Source: Kaistia granuli DSM 23481 (GTDB lineage: Bacteria; Pseudomonadota; Alphaproteobacteria; Rhizobiales; Kaistiaceae). Taken from it: a stretch of DNA of 64,000 nt. Below the pieces are notes generated by a model that worked only from the letters and a program-made list of their open reading frames with translations, did no database searches and was not told the origin of the DNA. Positions 53,465 through 60,942 of this stretch are shown here, one piece after another. The position numbers and the translations under genes are program-made. The stretch is from assembly GCF_000380505.1 (NCBI RefSeq), contig NZ_AQYH01000010.1, forward strand, positions 558,001 to 622,000, in the 5' to 3' direction. The first letter of the stretch is position 1. Each line of letters opens with the position of its first letter.

Positions 53465-54643
53465 ATGGCGCTCCGCACTATCGTCATCGGCGGTTCGAAC
53501 ACGGTGATGCAGCCCGGCTACTGGCCCAGCCTTCTGACCAACATGGCGCGGCGCGGCGTCGCGCTCGACGTGGTGGCGGATCTCTCCGTCGGCGGCACGA
53601 CCTCGGGCTTCGGGCTGTATCAGCTGAAGGCGCATGAAGGCCTCGCCGATGCCGACGTCCTGATCATCGAATATGCGCTGAACGATGCCTTCGTCTACGG
53701 CGACGAAAGACGGCCCTTCCGCCATTGGGCCCGCTTCTACGAGGGCATCCTACGCCATGCCCTGGCCCAGAATCCGAAGCTGCGGATCGTCTCGCTGGTC
53801 TTTGGCGCCCGTGGCGGTTCGTTTGTCAGCTCGGTTCCGTCGATCGATGCCGGCATGCACTACATCTCCGACTGGTACGGGACGTCGGTGGTCAATGTCT
53901 CGCGCCATCTGCTGCGCCGTTTCGGTCGCGAGGTCGTGGCCGATCCCGGTTTCTACATGGACCAGGGCCACTATGCCCGGCCGATCGCAACGTCAATCGT
54001 CGCCGACATCGTCGCCGATGATCTGGAACGGATCCTGACGGCGCCGGTTCGTCCCACGGCCTTGCCTCTGCCGATCGACCCGCACCATTTCGCCGACGCC
54101 AGCATCATCGATGCCAAGACGCTGATCGAGCGTTGCGGTCTGCCGGTGCGCGACTACCGCAACCGCCGGTTTGCTGCGTCGACGGCCGATCTCGGCAACA
54201 TGCGGCTGAAGCTCGAATTCGAGAAGGGCCGACCGCTGGCCTTCTCCTATGTCTGCGCCCCGGAGGTCGGCCCGCTGGAGATTTCCATGCCGGGCGAGAC
54301 CGTGGAAGCGGCGATGCTGAAGGGCGGCGTCCGCGACGGCACCTTCAAGTTCCTGCTCTCGATGCTGAGCTGCGAGTTCCTCTATCCCGGTCCCGCGCTG
54401 TTGCAGGAGCCGGCGAAATTCGCCTGCTCGATCCAGGTCGCGCAGGGCGAGGCCCGGACCAACCGCCATGTGCCGAAGGACAATGTCGCGCACGCGGCGT
54501 ATGACCCAGCGGTGGAGCCGGTGCTGCCGCTTCTCGGCATCCTGCATACGGGCACGCTGAAATCGAGCGTCGCCGAGCCGGTCGAACGGGCTGTGCTTCA
54601 GCCGGCGGCGGCGACCGAGCGCATCGAAGCGCCCAGCATCTGA
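53465..54643 (+). CDS. SGNH/GDSL hydrolase-like protein with C-terminal extension
   Basis: A 392-residue protein. The first 200 residues are an SGNH esterase fold: Ser11 in VIGGSNTVMQPG (in place of GDSL), Gly44 in LSVGGTTSG, Asn73 in YALNDAF and Asp166/His169 in YMDQGHYARP. The remaining part, from about 210, is a beta-rich domain of unknown type. In polysaccharide loci such proteins often add or remove O-acyl groups, which is my inference. GGGAGGAAAG precedes the ATG. Its last 46 bases overlap the convergent GT4 gene. No signal peptide is visible. Confidence 0.8.
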   Translation: MALRTIVIGGSNTVMQPGYWPSLLTNMARRGVALDVVADLSVGGTTSGFGLYQLKAHEGLADADVLIIEYALNDAFVYGDERRPFRHWARFYEGILRHALAQNPKLRIVSLVFGARGGSFVSSVPSIDAGMHYISDWYGTSVVNVSRHLLRRFGREVVADPGFYMDQGHYARPIATSIVADIVADDLERILTAPVRPTALPLPIDPHHFADASIIDAKTLIERCGLPVRDYRNRRFAASTADLGNMRLKLEFEKGRPLAFSYVCAPEVGPLEISMPGETVEAAMLKGGVRDGTFKFLLSMLSCEFLYPGPALLQEPAKFACSIQVAQGEARTNRHVPKDNVAHAAYDPAVEPVLPLLGILHTGTLKSSVAEPVERAVLQPAAATERIEAPSI

Positions 54644-55839
54644 GCGAGGATCGTCCGCTGCCGCGTCAGGCACTTGTCGAGCGCATAGCGCTCGATGATG
54701 GTCTGGCGCGCCTGCCGGCGCATGTCGACGAAATCCCGCGGTCGGGCCAGTACGTCAAGGACCGTCTCGGCCAGTGCTTCCGGTTCGAAGAAGGGCACGA
54801 GAAGCCCATTTTCGCGGTGGCGTATGACTTCCTGAACGGGTTCGGTCGCCGACCCGATCACCAGGGCGCCGCAGGACATCGCCTCGAGCACCGACCAGGA
54901 AAGCACAAACGGATAGGTTAGATAGACGTGAACGGCTGAGATCTGGAAAAGCCGCGTCAACGTCTCATGCGGAACTTGTCCGGGAAAGAATACCCGCTCG
55001 GGATCCAACGCGGTTTCTTCACGGACGGCCTCTTTCCAGGATTTGCCGTCACGCCGCGACGCACCATAGCTGTTGGAATCGCCGCCGACGAAGACGAAGA
55101 TGGCGTCCTTGTTGCGCTGGAGGACGATCTCGGCTGCCTTCGCCGCCTGCGGGAAGCCGCGATAGGGCTCGAGGTCGCGCGCCGCGAAGGTAACGACCGG
55201 GTCGCCAGGCCGGATCACGCGGCCATTCGGCAGGGTCAGCCCACGTCCGCTGTCTGGCCGGAAGCGGCGGGTATCGATGCCGTCATGGCATATGGCGATG
55301 CGCCGGGCATGGCTCTGCGGATAGCGGCTGCGCTGCCACCCGGTCGGACTGATGCCGGCGTCGATGGCATCGAGCGTCACCAACTGCGCCGCGTTGCGCA
55401 GCCTGAGCCGCTGACGAACGTCGAGGTCGATGATGTCCTCCGGATCGAAGCCGACATCGGCGCCCTCGGCCCGGTAGAAAAACTCGCAATAGCCGAGGGC
55501 CGGGGCGGCGGGCACGACGTCCTTGACGAACATCATGCTGCCCCAGCCGATATGGCCGACGATCAGATCCGGCGGCCCTTCCGCGCGCACCAGGGCATCG
55601 AGCGTCTCGGCAACCCGCAGGCCGAGACGGACATGATGCTCTGTTGTCGCCAACGGGCTGCTGCGGATCGCGGCGGGCTTGGCCGGCGGCTCCGCCCTGT
55701 GGCGAACAATCCGCACGCCGGGCAGGCGCCGATCGACGCTCTCCGTGATCAGCGTCACCTCGTTGCCGGCCGCGGCGAGGCTGGCGGCCAGATGCTCGAA
55801 CTGGCCGATGCCGCGCCTGTGGACGAAGAGAATACGCAT
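54598..55839 (-). CDS. Glycosyltransferase family 4 protein
   Basis: A 413-residue GT-B enzyme that transfers sugar from a nucleotide donor to the growing polysaccharide. The N-terminal domain has ILFVHRRGIGQFEHLAASLAAAG and LIVGHIGWGSMMFV; the donor domain has RDLEPYRGFPQAAKAAEIV, VFFPGQVPHETLTRLFQ, and SWSVLEAMSCGALVIGSATEPVQEVI. Its arrangement fits the group with a HIGWG motif found in EPS genes. Transcribed opposite to the left operon, it overlaps the SGNH gene by 46 bases at the 3' end. It starts 46 bases after the regulator gene's end, on the same strand. Confidence 0.92.
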   Translation of the reverse strand: MRILFVHRRGIGQFEHLAASLAAAGNEVTLITESVDRRLPGVRIVRHRAEPPAKPAAIRSSPLATTEHHVRLGLRVAETLDALVRAEGPPDLIVGHIGWGSMMFVKDVVPAAPALGYCEFFYRAEGADVGFDPEDIIDLDVRQRLRLRNAAQLVTLDAIDAGISPTGWQRSRYPQSHARRIAICHDGIDTRRFRPDSGRGLTLPNGRVIRPGDPVVTFAARDLEPYRGFPQAAKAAEIVLQRNKDAIFVFVGGDSNSYGASRRDGKSWKEAVREETALDPERVFFPGQVPHETLTRLFQISAVHVYLTYPFVLSWSVLEAMSCGALVIGSATEPVQEVIRHRENGLLVPFFEPEALAETVLDVLARPRDFVDMRRQARQTIIERYALDKCLTRQRTILAQMLGASMRSVAAAG

Positions 55840-55884
55840 CAGGGAAGGGCCCCTGTTTCTGGTGGCGGCGGGGCGGCCAGCCGG

Positions 55885-56454
55885 CTACGCGCCGTAGCGC
55901 GTCGCATTGGTCCAGACCAGTTCCAGCTTCTGGAGCAGGCGATAGGCGTTGTCGAGCTCGCGCGATTCGTCTTCGTCGCGAACGAGCAGGCGATGATAGG
56001 TGTCATCCGCCGTGCGCAGGGCCTGGCACAGTTCATGTCCCTTCTGGGAAAGGCTGATCCGGGCCGAGCGGCGGTCGCGCTGCGAGGCGACGCGATCGAT
56101 GTAGCCGAGATCGACAAGCTGCTTCAGGTAGTAGGAGACGTTCGAACCGAGATAGTGGCCCTTGTCGAGCAGGTCCCGCACCGACAGCTCGCCATTGCCG
56201 ATCGTGAACAGCACCATAACCTGGGCCGGACCGATATCGCCGACGCCCAACTTGCCCATCTCGATCCGGAGCAGATCGGTGAATCGCCGGTTGACGCGCT
56301 CGATGGTCCTGGCGAGCTCGAAGTGCGTTACGTGCCCGCCGTCGTGCTCGGTTACCACCGTGATTACGCTCGCAGATGCGAGATTGTTGTTGGACAAAGT
56401 GTTGTTGTCCGACTCTTCGACTTCTACCGCCGCTTGCAGAAGTTCTCGTGTCAT
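55885..56454 (-). CDS. MarR-type regulator, ExpG/LdtR-like
   Basis: A winged-helix regulator of 189 residues (194 if ATG 56469 is used). The DNA-binding core is NGELSVRDLLDKGHYLGSNVSYYLKQLVDLGYIDRVASQRDRR-like, seen as LGSNVSYYLKQLVDLG and RDRRSARISLSQKGHEL. The GHYLGSNVSYYLK pattern is what I recall of the Rhizobium-type group that includes ExpG (WggR), the activator of galactoglucan genes in S. meliloti, and LdtR. It is divergent from the type I secretion operon and adjacent to the polysaccharide genes, so it is probably their regulator. The N-terminal 50 residues are variable. Confidence 0.85.
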   Translation of the reverse strand: MTRELLQAAVEVEESDNNTLSNNNLASASVITVVTEHDGGHVTHFELARTIERVNRRFTDLLRIEMGKLGVGDIGPAQVMVLFTIGNGELSVRDLLDKGHYLGSNVSYYLKQLVDLGYIDRVASQRDRRSARISLSQKGHELCQALRTADDTYHRLLVRDEDESRELDNAYRLLQKLELVWTNATRYGA

Positions 56455-56508
56455 TATCGGGCCCCGCATTGCTAATTTTAATTCAAGTTTAGAAGCATTG
56501 TTGTGTTT

Positions 56509-56551
56509 CGATTCGTCTGTTGGGCAATGCTTCAGCCTATAGACGTATTCG
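56509..56551. promoter_or_regulatory. Inverted candidate operator in the regulator/ABC promoter region
   Basis: The AT-rich 56455-56635 divergent region has CGATTCGTCTGT at 56509-56520 and its inverted partner TAGACGTATTCGAATC at 56540-56555. The half-sites AGACGAATC and AGACG(TATTCG)AATC face each other, 20 bases apart. The AGACGTATTC core also occurs at 45447-45456. Confidence 0.4.
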
Positions 56552-56635
56552 AATCAAGCATTTCGTAAGATTGTCCGAAAATTCGATTAAATGTATCTTC
56601 TGGACACCCTTGAAGCTGGACGATAAAGTTCAGAA

Positions 56636-58444
56636 ATGACAATTTCAAGGCAATCCAATATTATGCCGAAAATTGAAGCAACGTCGAGTGATGTTGCAGG
56701 TGCGAAGGCGTCGGGGAAGGTTGAGGTTCCTGAGGCCGTGGTGATCGAGGCGCGTCGTTCCTTCATGGCCGGCCTCGGCTATGCTGCAATCCTGAGTGCA
56801 TTCATCAACGTCCTGCAACTAACCGTTCCGCTCTACATGCTTCAAGTGCACGACCGTGTGCTGAATAGCCGGAGCATGGACACCCTGGCCATGTTGTCGA
56901 TACTGGCAGGTGGCGCGCTGGTTCTCTACGGTCTTCTTGAGTTTATCCGCTATCAGGCGTTCCAGGTGATGAGCGGAAGGCTGGTGCGCAAGCTGAATGG
57001 CCCGGTGCTGGCGGCCTCGATCCGCGCGGCCGCGCGTGAGGGGGCTAGCCGGGCGGCGCAGGCGCTGCGCGATCTGGCCGAACTCAGGTCCTTCCTGACC
57101 GGTCATGCCGTCACCGCTCCGCTTGAGGCAATGTGGAGCCCTATCTTCCTGGCCGTTCTGTTCATGCTGCACCCGGGCTTCGGCATCGTCGGAATCGTTT
57201 CCATCCTGATTCTGGTCATTTCCAGCATCGCCCTCGATATCTCGACGCGTAGCCTGCTGACAGAAGCCAACAAGGCGAATGTCGAGGCGATCGGCAATGT
57301 CGCGGGCCAGATTCGCCATGCCGAGGTGATCGAGAGCATGGGGATGCTGCCCGCTCTGGCCGCACGCTGGCGTCTGGCTCAATTCAGCGCCCTTGAATTG
57401 CTGGAGACCGCGAACCGTCGCGGAAAAATCATTGCCACGGTAACCAGAACGCTTCGCTACGGGATGCAGCTCTTCGTGCTGGCGTTGGGGTGTATCCTGG
57501 CTATCCGGCAGGAGATTTCGAGTGGCGCCATGATTGCCGCGACCATCGTCATGGGCCGTCTGCTGATGCCCTTCGACAGCGTGGTCGAGAATGGCCGTCA
57601 GTGGGTGATGGCAACAGGTGCCTGGAAGCGGGTTCGCGGGCTGATCGAATCCGAGGGCGCCGACCGGCAGACCATGCCGACCTCTGTCTGCGACGGCGAT
57701 CTCGTCGTCGATCGCCTGATCTATGCCGCGGAAGGCCAGGATGTCCCGATCATCAAGGGCATCTCGTTCAGCCTGTCGCCGGGCGATGTGCTGGGGGTCA
57801 TTGGCCCCTCTGCCGCTGGCAAGTCAACCCTGGCGCGCCTTCTCGTCGGCATCATCAAGCCGACCGCGGGCGGCGTCTATCTGGACGGCAACAGCGTCTA
57901 TCTCTGGGAGCGGGCTTCGTTCGGCCAGCTCGTCGGCTATCTGCCGCAGGCGGTGTCGCTGCTGGACGGGACGATCCGCGACAACATTTCCCGCATGGAT
58001 GATGGAGACCCACGCGCGGTGATCGAAGCCGCCCGGACCGCCGACGTGCACGAGATGATCGGCCGGTTGCCGCTCGGCTACGATACGCCGGTCGGCGATG
58101 CCCGTCTGACGCTTTCGGGCGGCCAGCGCCAGCGGGTGGCGCTGGCGCGCTGCCTCTACGGCCATCCGCGGCTGATTGTGCTCGACGAACCGAACGCCAA
58201 TCTCGACGCGACGGGGGAGGCGGCGTTGATTCGGGCGATCCGCGCGGCGAAGGCGGAAGGCGCCATCGTCGTCATGATCGCGCACCGTCCCGCGATCATG
58301 GAGGTCGCAGACAAGTTGCTCGTGCTGGAGAATGGCCGGGTGTCCCAGTTCGGTCCGCGGACCGACATCATTTCGCCGATGACGGGCGAGCGGTCGGTGG
58401 CGAAGGCTTCGCCGGCGATCGCCAAAGGCGGAGACCATCGATGA
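56636..58444 (+). CDS. Type I secretion ABC transporter (ExpD1-like)
   Basis: A 602-residue type I secretion permease/ATPase that exports RTX proteins together with a HlyD-type adaptor and an outer-membrane TolC. The transmembrane part (about residues 40-310) starts FMAGLGYAAILSAFINVLQLTVPLYMLQVHDRV. The ATPase has Walker A in GPSAAGKSTLARLLVG near 390, signature LSGGQRQRVALARCL near 492, and Walker B in LIVLDEPNANLD near 512. There is no peptidase domain, fitting RTX substrates. It overlaps the adaptor gene by four bases. The neighbouring RTX gene is the obvious substrate; no TolC gene is present. Confidence 0.96.
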   Translation: MTISRQSNIMPKIEATSSDVAGAKASGKVEVPEAVVIEARRSFMAGLGYAAILSAFINVLQLTVPLYMLQVHDRVLNSRSMDTLAMLSILAGGALVLYGLLEFIRYQAFQVMSGRLVRKLNGPVLAASIRAAAREGASRAAQALRDLAELRSFLTGHAVTAPLEAMWSPIFLAVLFMLHPGFGIVGIVSILILVISSIALDISTRSLLTEANKANVEAIGNVAGQIRHAEVIESMGMLPALAARWRLAQFSALELLETANRRGKIIATVTRTLRYGMQLFVLALGCILAIRQEISSGAMIAATIVMGRLLMPFDSVVENGRQWVMATGAWKRVRGLIESEGADRQTMPTSVCDGDLVVDRLIYAAEGQDVPIIKGISFSLSPGDVLGVIGPSAAGKSTLARLLVGIIKPTAGGVYLDGNSVYLWERASFGQLVGYLPQAVSLLDGTIRDNISRMDDGDPRAVIEAARTADVHEMIGRLPLGYDTPVGDARLTLSGGQRQRVALARCLYGHPRLIVLDEPNANLDATGEAALIRAIRAAKAEGAIVVMIAHRPAIMEVADKLLVLENGRVSQFGPRTDIISPMTGERSVAKASPAIAKGGDHR

Positions 58445-59838
58445 AGAATCTGACCCGACAGACGCCGGCCGAACTTGATCGCGCCCGGCGCGACGCCGTG
58501 CCGGCGATCGTCTATGCCGCCGCCTTGCGCGGCGGCCGCAATGAGATCCTCGATCGCGAACCAAGCCTGCGCATTCCGATCATCGCGGGCGTGGTCGCCG
58601 TCACGATCGGCTTCGGGGGGTTCATCGGCTGGGCCTATTCGGCGAGCCTCGACAGTGCCGCCGTCGCCAGTGGTTCCGTCGTTGCTGATACCAAGCGCAA
58701 GACGGTCAGCCACTACGAGGGCGGCATCCTAAAGCGGCTCCTGGTGAAGGAGGGCGACGTCGTCAAGGCGGGCCAGCCTCTCATCCTGCTCGACGACACC
58801 CGGGCCCGCTCCGAATTGCAGCAGCTGACGGCGCGGCGCTTCGCGTTGATGGCGAAGCTGGCGCGGCTGCGCAGCGAACAGGCGGATGCGGCGACGGTCG
58901 ACTTCCCGGCCGAGCTGCTGGCCTCGACGGAGCCGGCGGCGCGGGACGCGGTGGCGGCCGAGAGCAAGTTCTTTCTCTCCCGTGTTGCTGCCAAAAGCGG
59001 CCGCCTCGACGTGCAGCAGAAGTCTGTCGAGCAGCACGAGGCGGAAGCCCAGGCGCTCGTGGCCCAAAGCGAGGCGACACGGCAGCAGCAGGAGCTCCTC
59101 AAGGAGCAGCGCGTGGCAATCGCCGGACTGGTCGAGAAGGGCTATGCCAAGCGCTCGCAATTGCTGGAGATCGATACGCGGCTCAGCGCGCTGCTCGGCA
59201 ATGCCGGCGAACTGAAGGCCAACAGGGCCAAGGCCGATCAGGCCAGGGCCGGCGCCAACCTCGAGCTACTCGCCCTGACGCAGGACTGGCTGCAGCAGGT
59301 GGCGGGAGACATCGCCACGGCGCAGGGCGAACTCGCCGATGTCGAGGAGCGCATTACCGCGGCGCGCGATGTGTTCCAGCGGCTCGAGGTTCGTTCGCCG
59401 CAAGCCGGTATCATCGTCAATGCCCAGATCCGAACGGTCGGCGGCGCGATCATCGCCGGCGCACCGTTGATGGACATCGTGCCGGAAGACGAGCCTTTGG
59501 TGATCGAGGCGCATGTCCGACCGACCGATATCGACAGCATCCGCGTCGGCTCGCCCGTGCGGGTGCGGCTGACGGCCTACAACCAGCGCAGCCATGCGCC
59601 GCTGGAGGGCAGGCTGACCTATGTCGCCGCCGACCATGTCGTCGACGAGCGGACCAACTCCTCCTATTTCGTGACACGCGCCGAGGTGCTGCCGGAGTCA
59701 CTGGCATCGGCGCCCGACGTGAAGCTCTATCCGGGTATGCCGGCCGACATGTTGATCATCAACAAGCCCCGGCTGGCCATCGACTACCTGCTCTCGCCGA
59801 TCACGGACAGCTTCAACGCGGCTTTCCACGAAGAGTGA
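58441..59838 (+). CDS. HlyD-family type I secretion adaptor (ExpD2-like)
   Basis: A 465-residue periplasmic adaptor linking the ABC exporter to TolC. It has a cytoplasmic N-terminus, one membrane helix (residues about 42-65, IIAGVVAVTIGFGGFIGWAYS), the lipoyl half VVADTKRKTVSHYEGGILKRLLVKEGDVVKAGQ, and a coiled-coil region of about 180 residues rich in Gln, Glu and Ala. The C-terminus holds FVTRAEVLPESL and LYPGMPADMLIINKPR. Coupled to the ABC gene, it is followed by a terminator-like hairpin. Confidence 0.95.
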   Translation: MKNLTRQTPAELDRARRDAVPAIVYAAALRGGRNEILDREPSLRIPIIAGVVAVTIGFGGFIGWAYSASLDSAAVASGSVVADTKRKTVSHYEGGILKRLLVKEGDVVKAGQPLILLDDTRARSELQQLTARRFALMAKLARLRSEQADAATVDFPAELLASTEPAARDAVAAESKFFLSRVAAKSGRLDVQQKSVEQHEAEAQALVAQSEATRQQQELLKEQRVAIAGLVEKGYAKRSQLLEIDTRLSALLGNAGELKANRAKADQARAGANLELLALTQDWLQQVAGDIATAQGELADVEERITAARDVFQRLEVRSPQAGIIVNAQIRTVGGAIIAGAPLMDIVPEDEPLVIEAHVRPTDIDSIRVGSPVRVRLTAYNQRSHAPLEGRLTYVAADHVVDERTNSSYFVTRAEVLPESLASAPDVKLYPGMPADMLIINKPRLAIDYLLSPITDSFNAAFHEE

Positions 59839-59852
59839 TCCCCCTTGAGTCA

Positions 59853-59876
59853 TGCTGCGATGCAGCAATTTTCCTT
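59853..59876 (+). terminator. Hairpin after the HlyD gene
   Basis: TGCTGC-GAT-GCAGCA followed by ATTTTCCTT, 15 bases after the stop. It separates the export genes from the RTX gene, which then needs its own promoter. Confidence 0.5.
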
Positions 59877-59912
59877 AGAATATAGTTTGGATTTCCGGAT
59901 AATTTAGCTTCA

Positions 59913-60034
59913 TTGGTATGTCAGTAATTCCGTAAATATACGAATTAGTCTAATAAATGTACTAGTTTCTGAAAGATCTAAAGAGTCGAATCCTTGATAA
60001 AGTCGTTGAACATGTCGGTTGATCGCTTATAGTG
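59913..60034 (+). promoter_or_regulatory. Candidate promoter region of the RTX gene
   Basis: This AT-rich segment has two 17-base-spaced promoter-like pairs: TTGGTA (59913-59918) with ATATAC (59936-59941), and TTGAAC (60006-60011) with ATAGTG (60029-60034). CGAATTAGTCTA at 59941-59952 is, in reverse, TAGACTAATTCG, matching the cluster motif TAGACGTATTCG at 10 of 12 bases. Confidence 0.3.
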
Positions 60035-60137
60035 CAGTGCGTCATGCTTTCCGAAACCAAGTGCGTTTGCGGAAAGCGCGGCGGCCGCGGAGATACTTCG
60101 ATCTGGGCGGCGAGAAGCGACTGACAAGGAGACCTCG

Positions 60138-60851
60138 ATGGCCACTCTAGAAGGCGGGGCGTATGATGACGTCCTATTCGGCTCGCGATTCAGCGATATC
60201 ATCTTCGCCCATGCCGGAGCTGACACTGTCTTTGGCGGCAATGGCGACGATATGATTTTCGGCGAAGCCGGCAACGACACGCTTTTCGGCGACAACGGCA
60301 ATGACCTGTTGTTCGGCGGAATTGGCGACGACGCGCTGTTCGGCGGCAATGGGGATGACTTCCTGTTCGGCGGCGCCGGCAATGACCAGCTGTTCGGTGA
60401 GAACGGCAATGACGTCCTTGACGGTGGCGTTGGCGATGACGTCCTCGACGGCGGCAACGGCAATGACATTCTGCTCGGTGGTGCTGGCAACGACGTCCTG
60501 TATGGCGGCAAAGGCAGCGACATTCTCAGCGGCGGCGATGGCAACGACATCCTCGACGGCGGCGCCGGCAATGACATTTTGACCGGCGGTGCGGGCCAAG
60601 ACGTCTTCGTCTTCACCGGTGGCGGCGGCAACGATGTCGTCCTCGACTTCCATGCTGGTGAGGATCTTCTGCAGATCTCCAAGAACATCAACGATCTGAA
60701 CATCACGTCGGCCGATGATCTTGCTGCTCGTGCCACGCAGGTTGGCGGCAATACCATCATCGATCTTGGCAACGGCGACTCCATCACGCTGGTGAACGTC
60801 AATGCCGACGACGTTCACAACAACCCGAACGGCTATTTCGTTATCAGCTGA
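60138..60851 (+). CDS. Secreted RTX calcium-binding protein (ExpE1-like)
   Basis: A 237-residue protein that is mostly a calcium-binding beta-roll. Residues 6-158 are 17 nonapeptide repeats of GGxGxDxUx type, the first three degenerate. The first nine repeats end in Phe at position 9 (F14, F23, F32 to F86); later ones end in Asp, Leu, Tyr, Ser or Thr. A C-terminal domain of about 80 residues with [15 protein letters not shown], ending GYFVIS, should be the type I secretion signal. No enzymatic domain exists. AAGGAG precedes the ATG. Placed after the ABC and HlyD genes, it parallels ExpE1, needed for galactoglucan export in S. meliloti. Confidence 0.95.
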   Translation: MATLEGGAYDDVLFGSRFSDIIFAHAGADTVFGGNGDDMIFGEAGNDTLFGDNGNDLLFGGIGDDALFGGNGDDFLFGGAGNDQLFGENGNDVLDGGVGDDVLDGGNGNDILLGGAGNDVLYGGKGSDILSGGDGNDILDGGAGNDILTGGAGQDVFVFTGGGGNDVVLDFHAGEDLLQISKNINDLNITSADDLAARATQVGGNTIIDLGNGDSITLVNVNADDVHNNPNGYFVIS

Positions 60852-60870
60852 TCCCCCGTCGGCTGATGGC

Positions 60871-60905
60871 CTGCGGCGCCTGGACCCTCCCACCGGGCGC
60901 CGCAG
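60871..60905 (+). terminator. Hairpin between RTX and glycosyltransferase genes
   Basis: A perfect 10-bp stem (CTGCGGCGCC with GGCGCCGCAG) and a 15-base loop lie 19 bases after the RTX stop. There is little U-tract. It may limit reading into the glycosyltransferase gene while stabilising the RTX message. Confidence 0.55.
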
Positions 60906-60942
60906 AAGTTCCCTTTGAGTTCGCGATATCGAGGTGCCCGGC

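Noticed and set aside
59881-59960. A PhoB box upstream of the RTX gene, as in S. meliloti EPS II promoters
   Set aside because: TGTCAG occurs once, but the second direct repeat at the right spacing is missing.
59978-60802. Minus-strand frame with repeated Pro-Ser-Arg units opposite the RTX gene
   Set aside because: The repetition only mirrors the 27-base periodicity of the RTX repeats, and no ribosome site or other evidence supports it.
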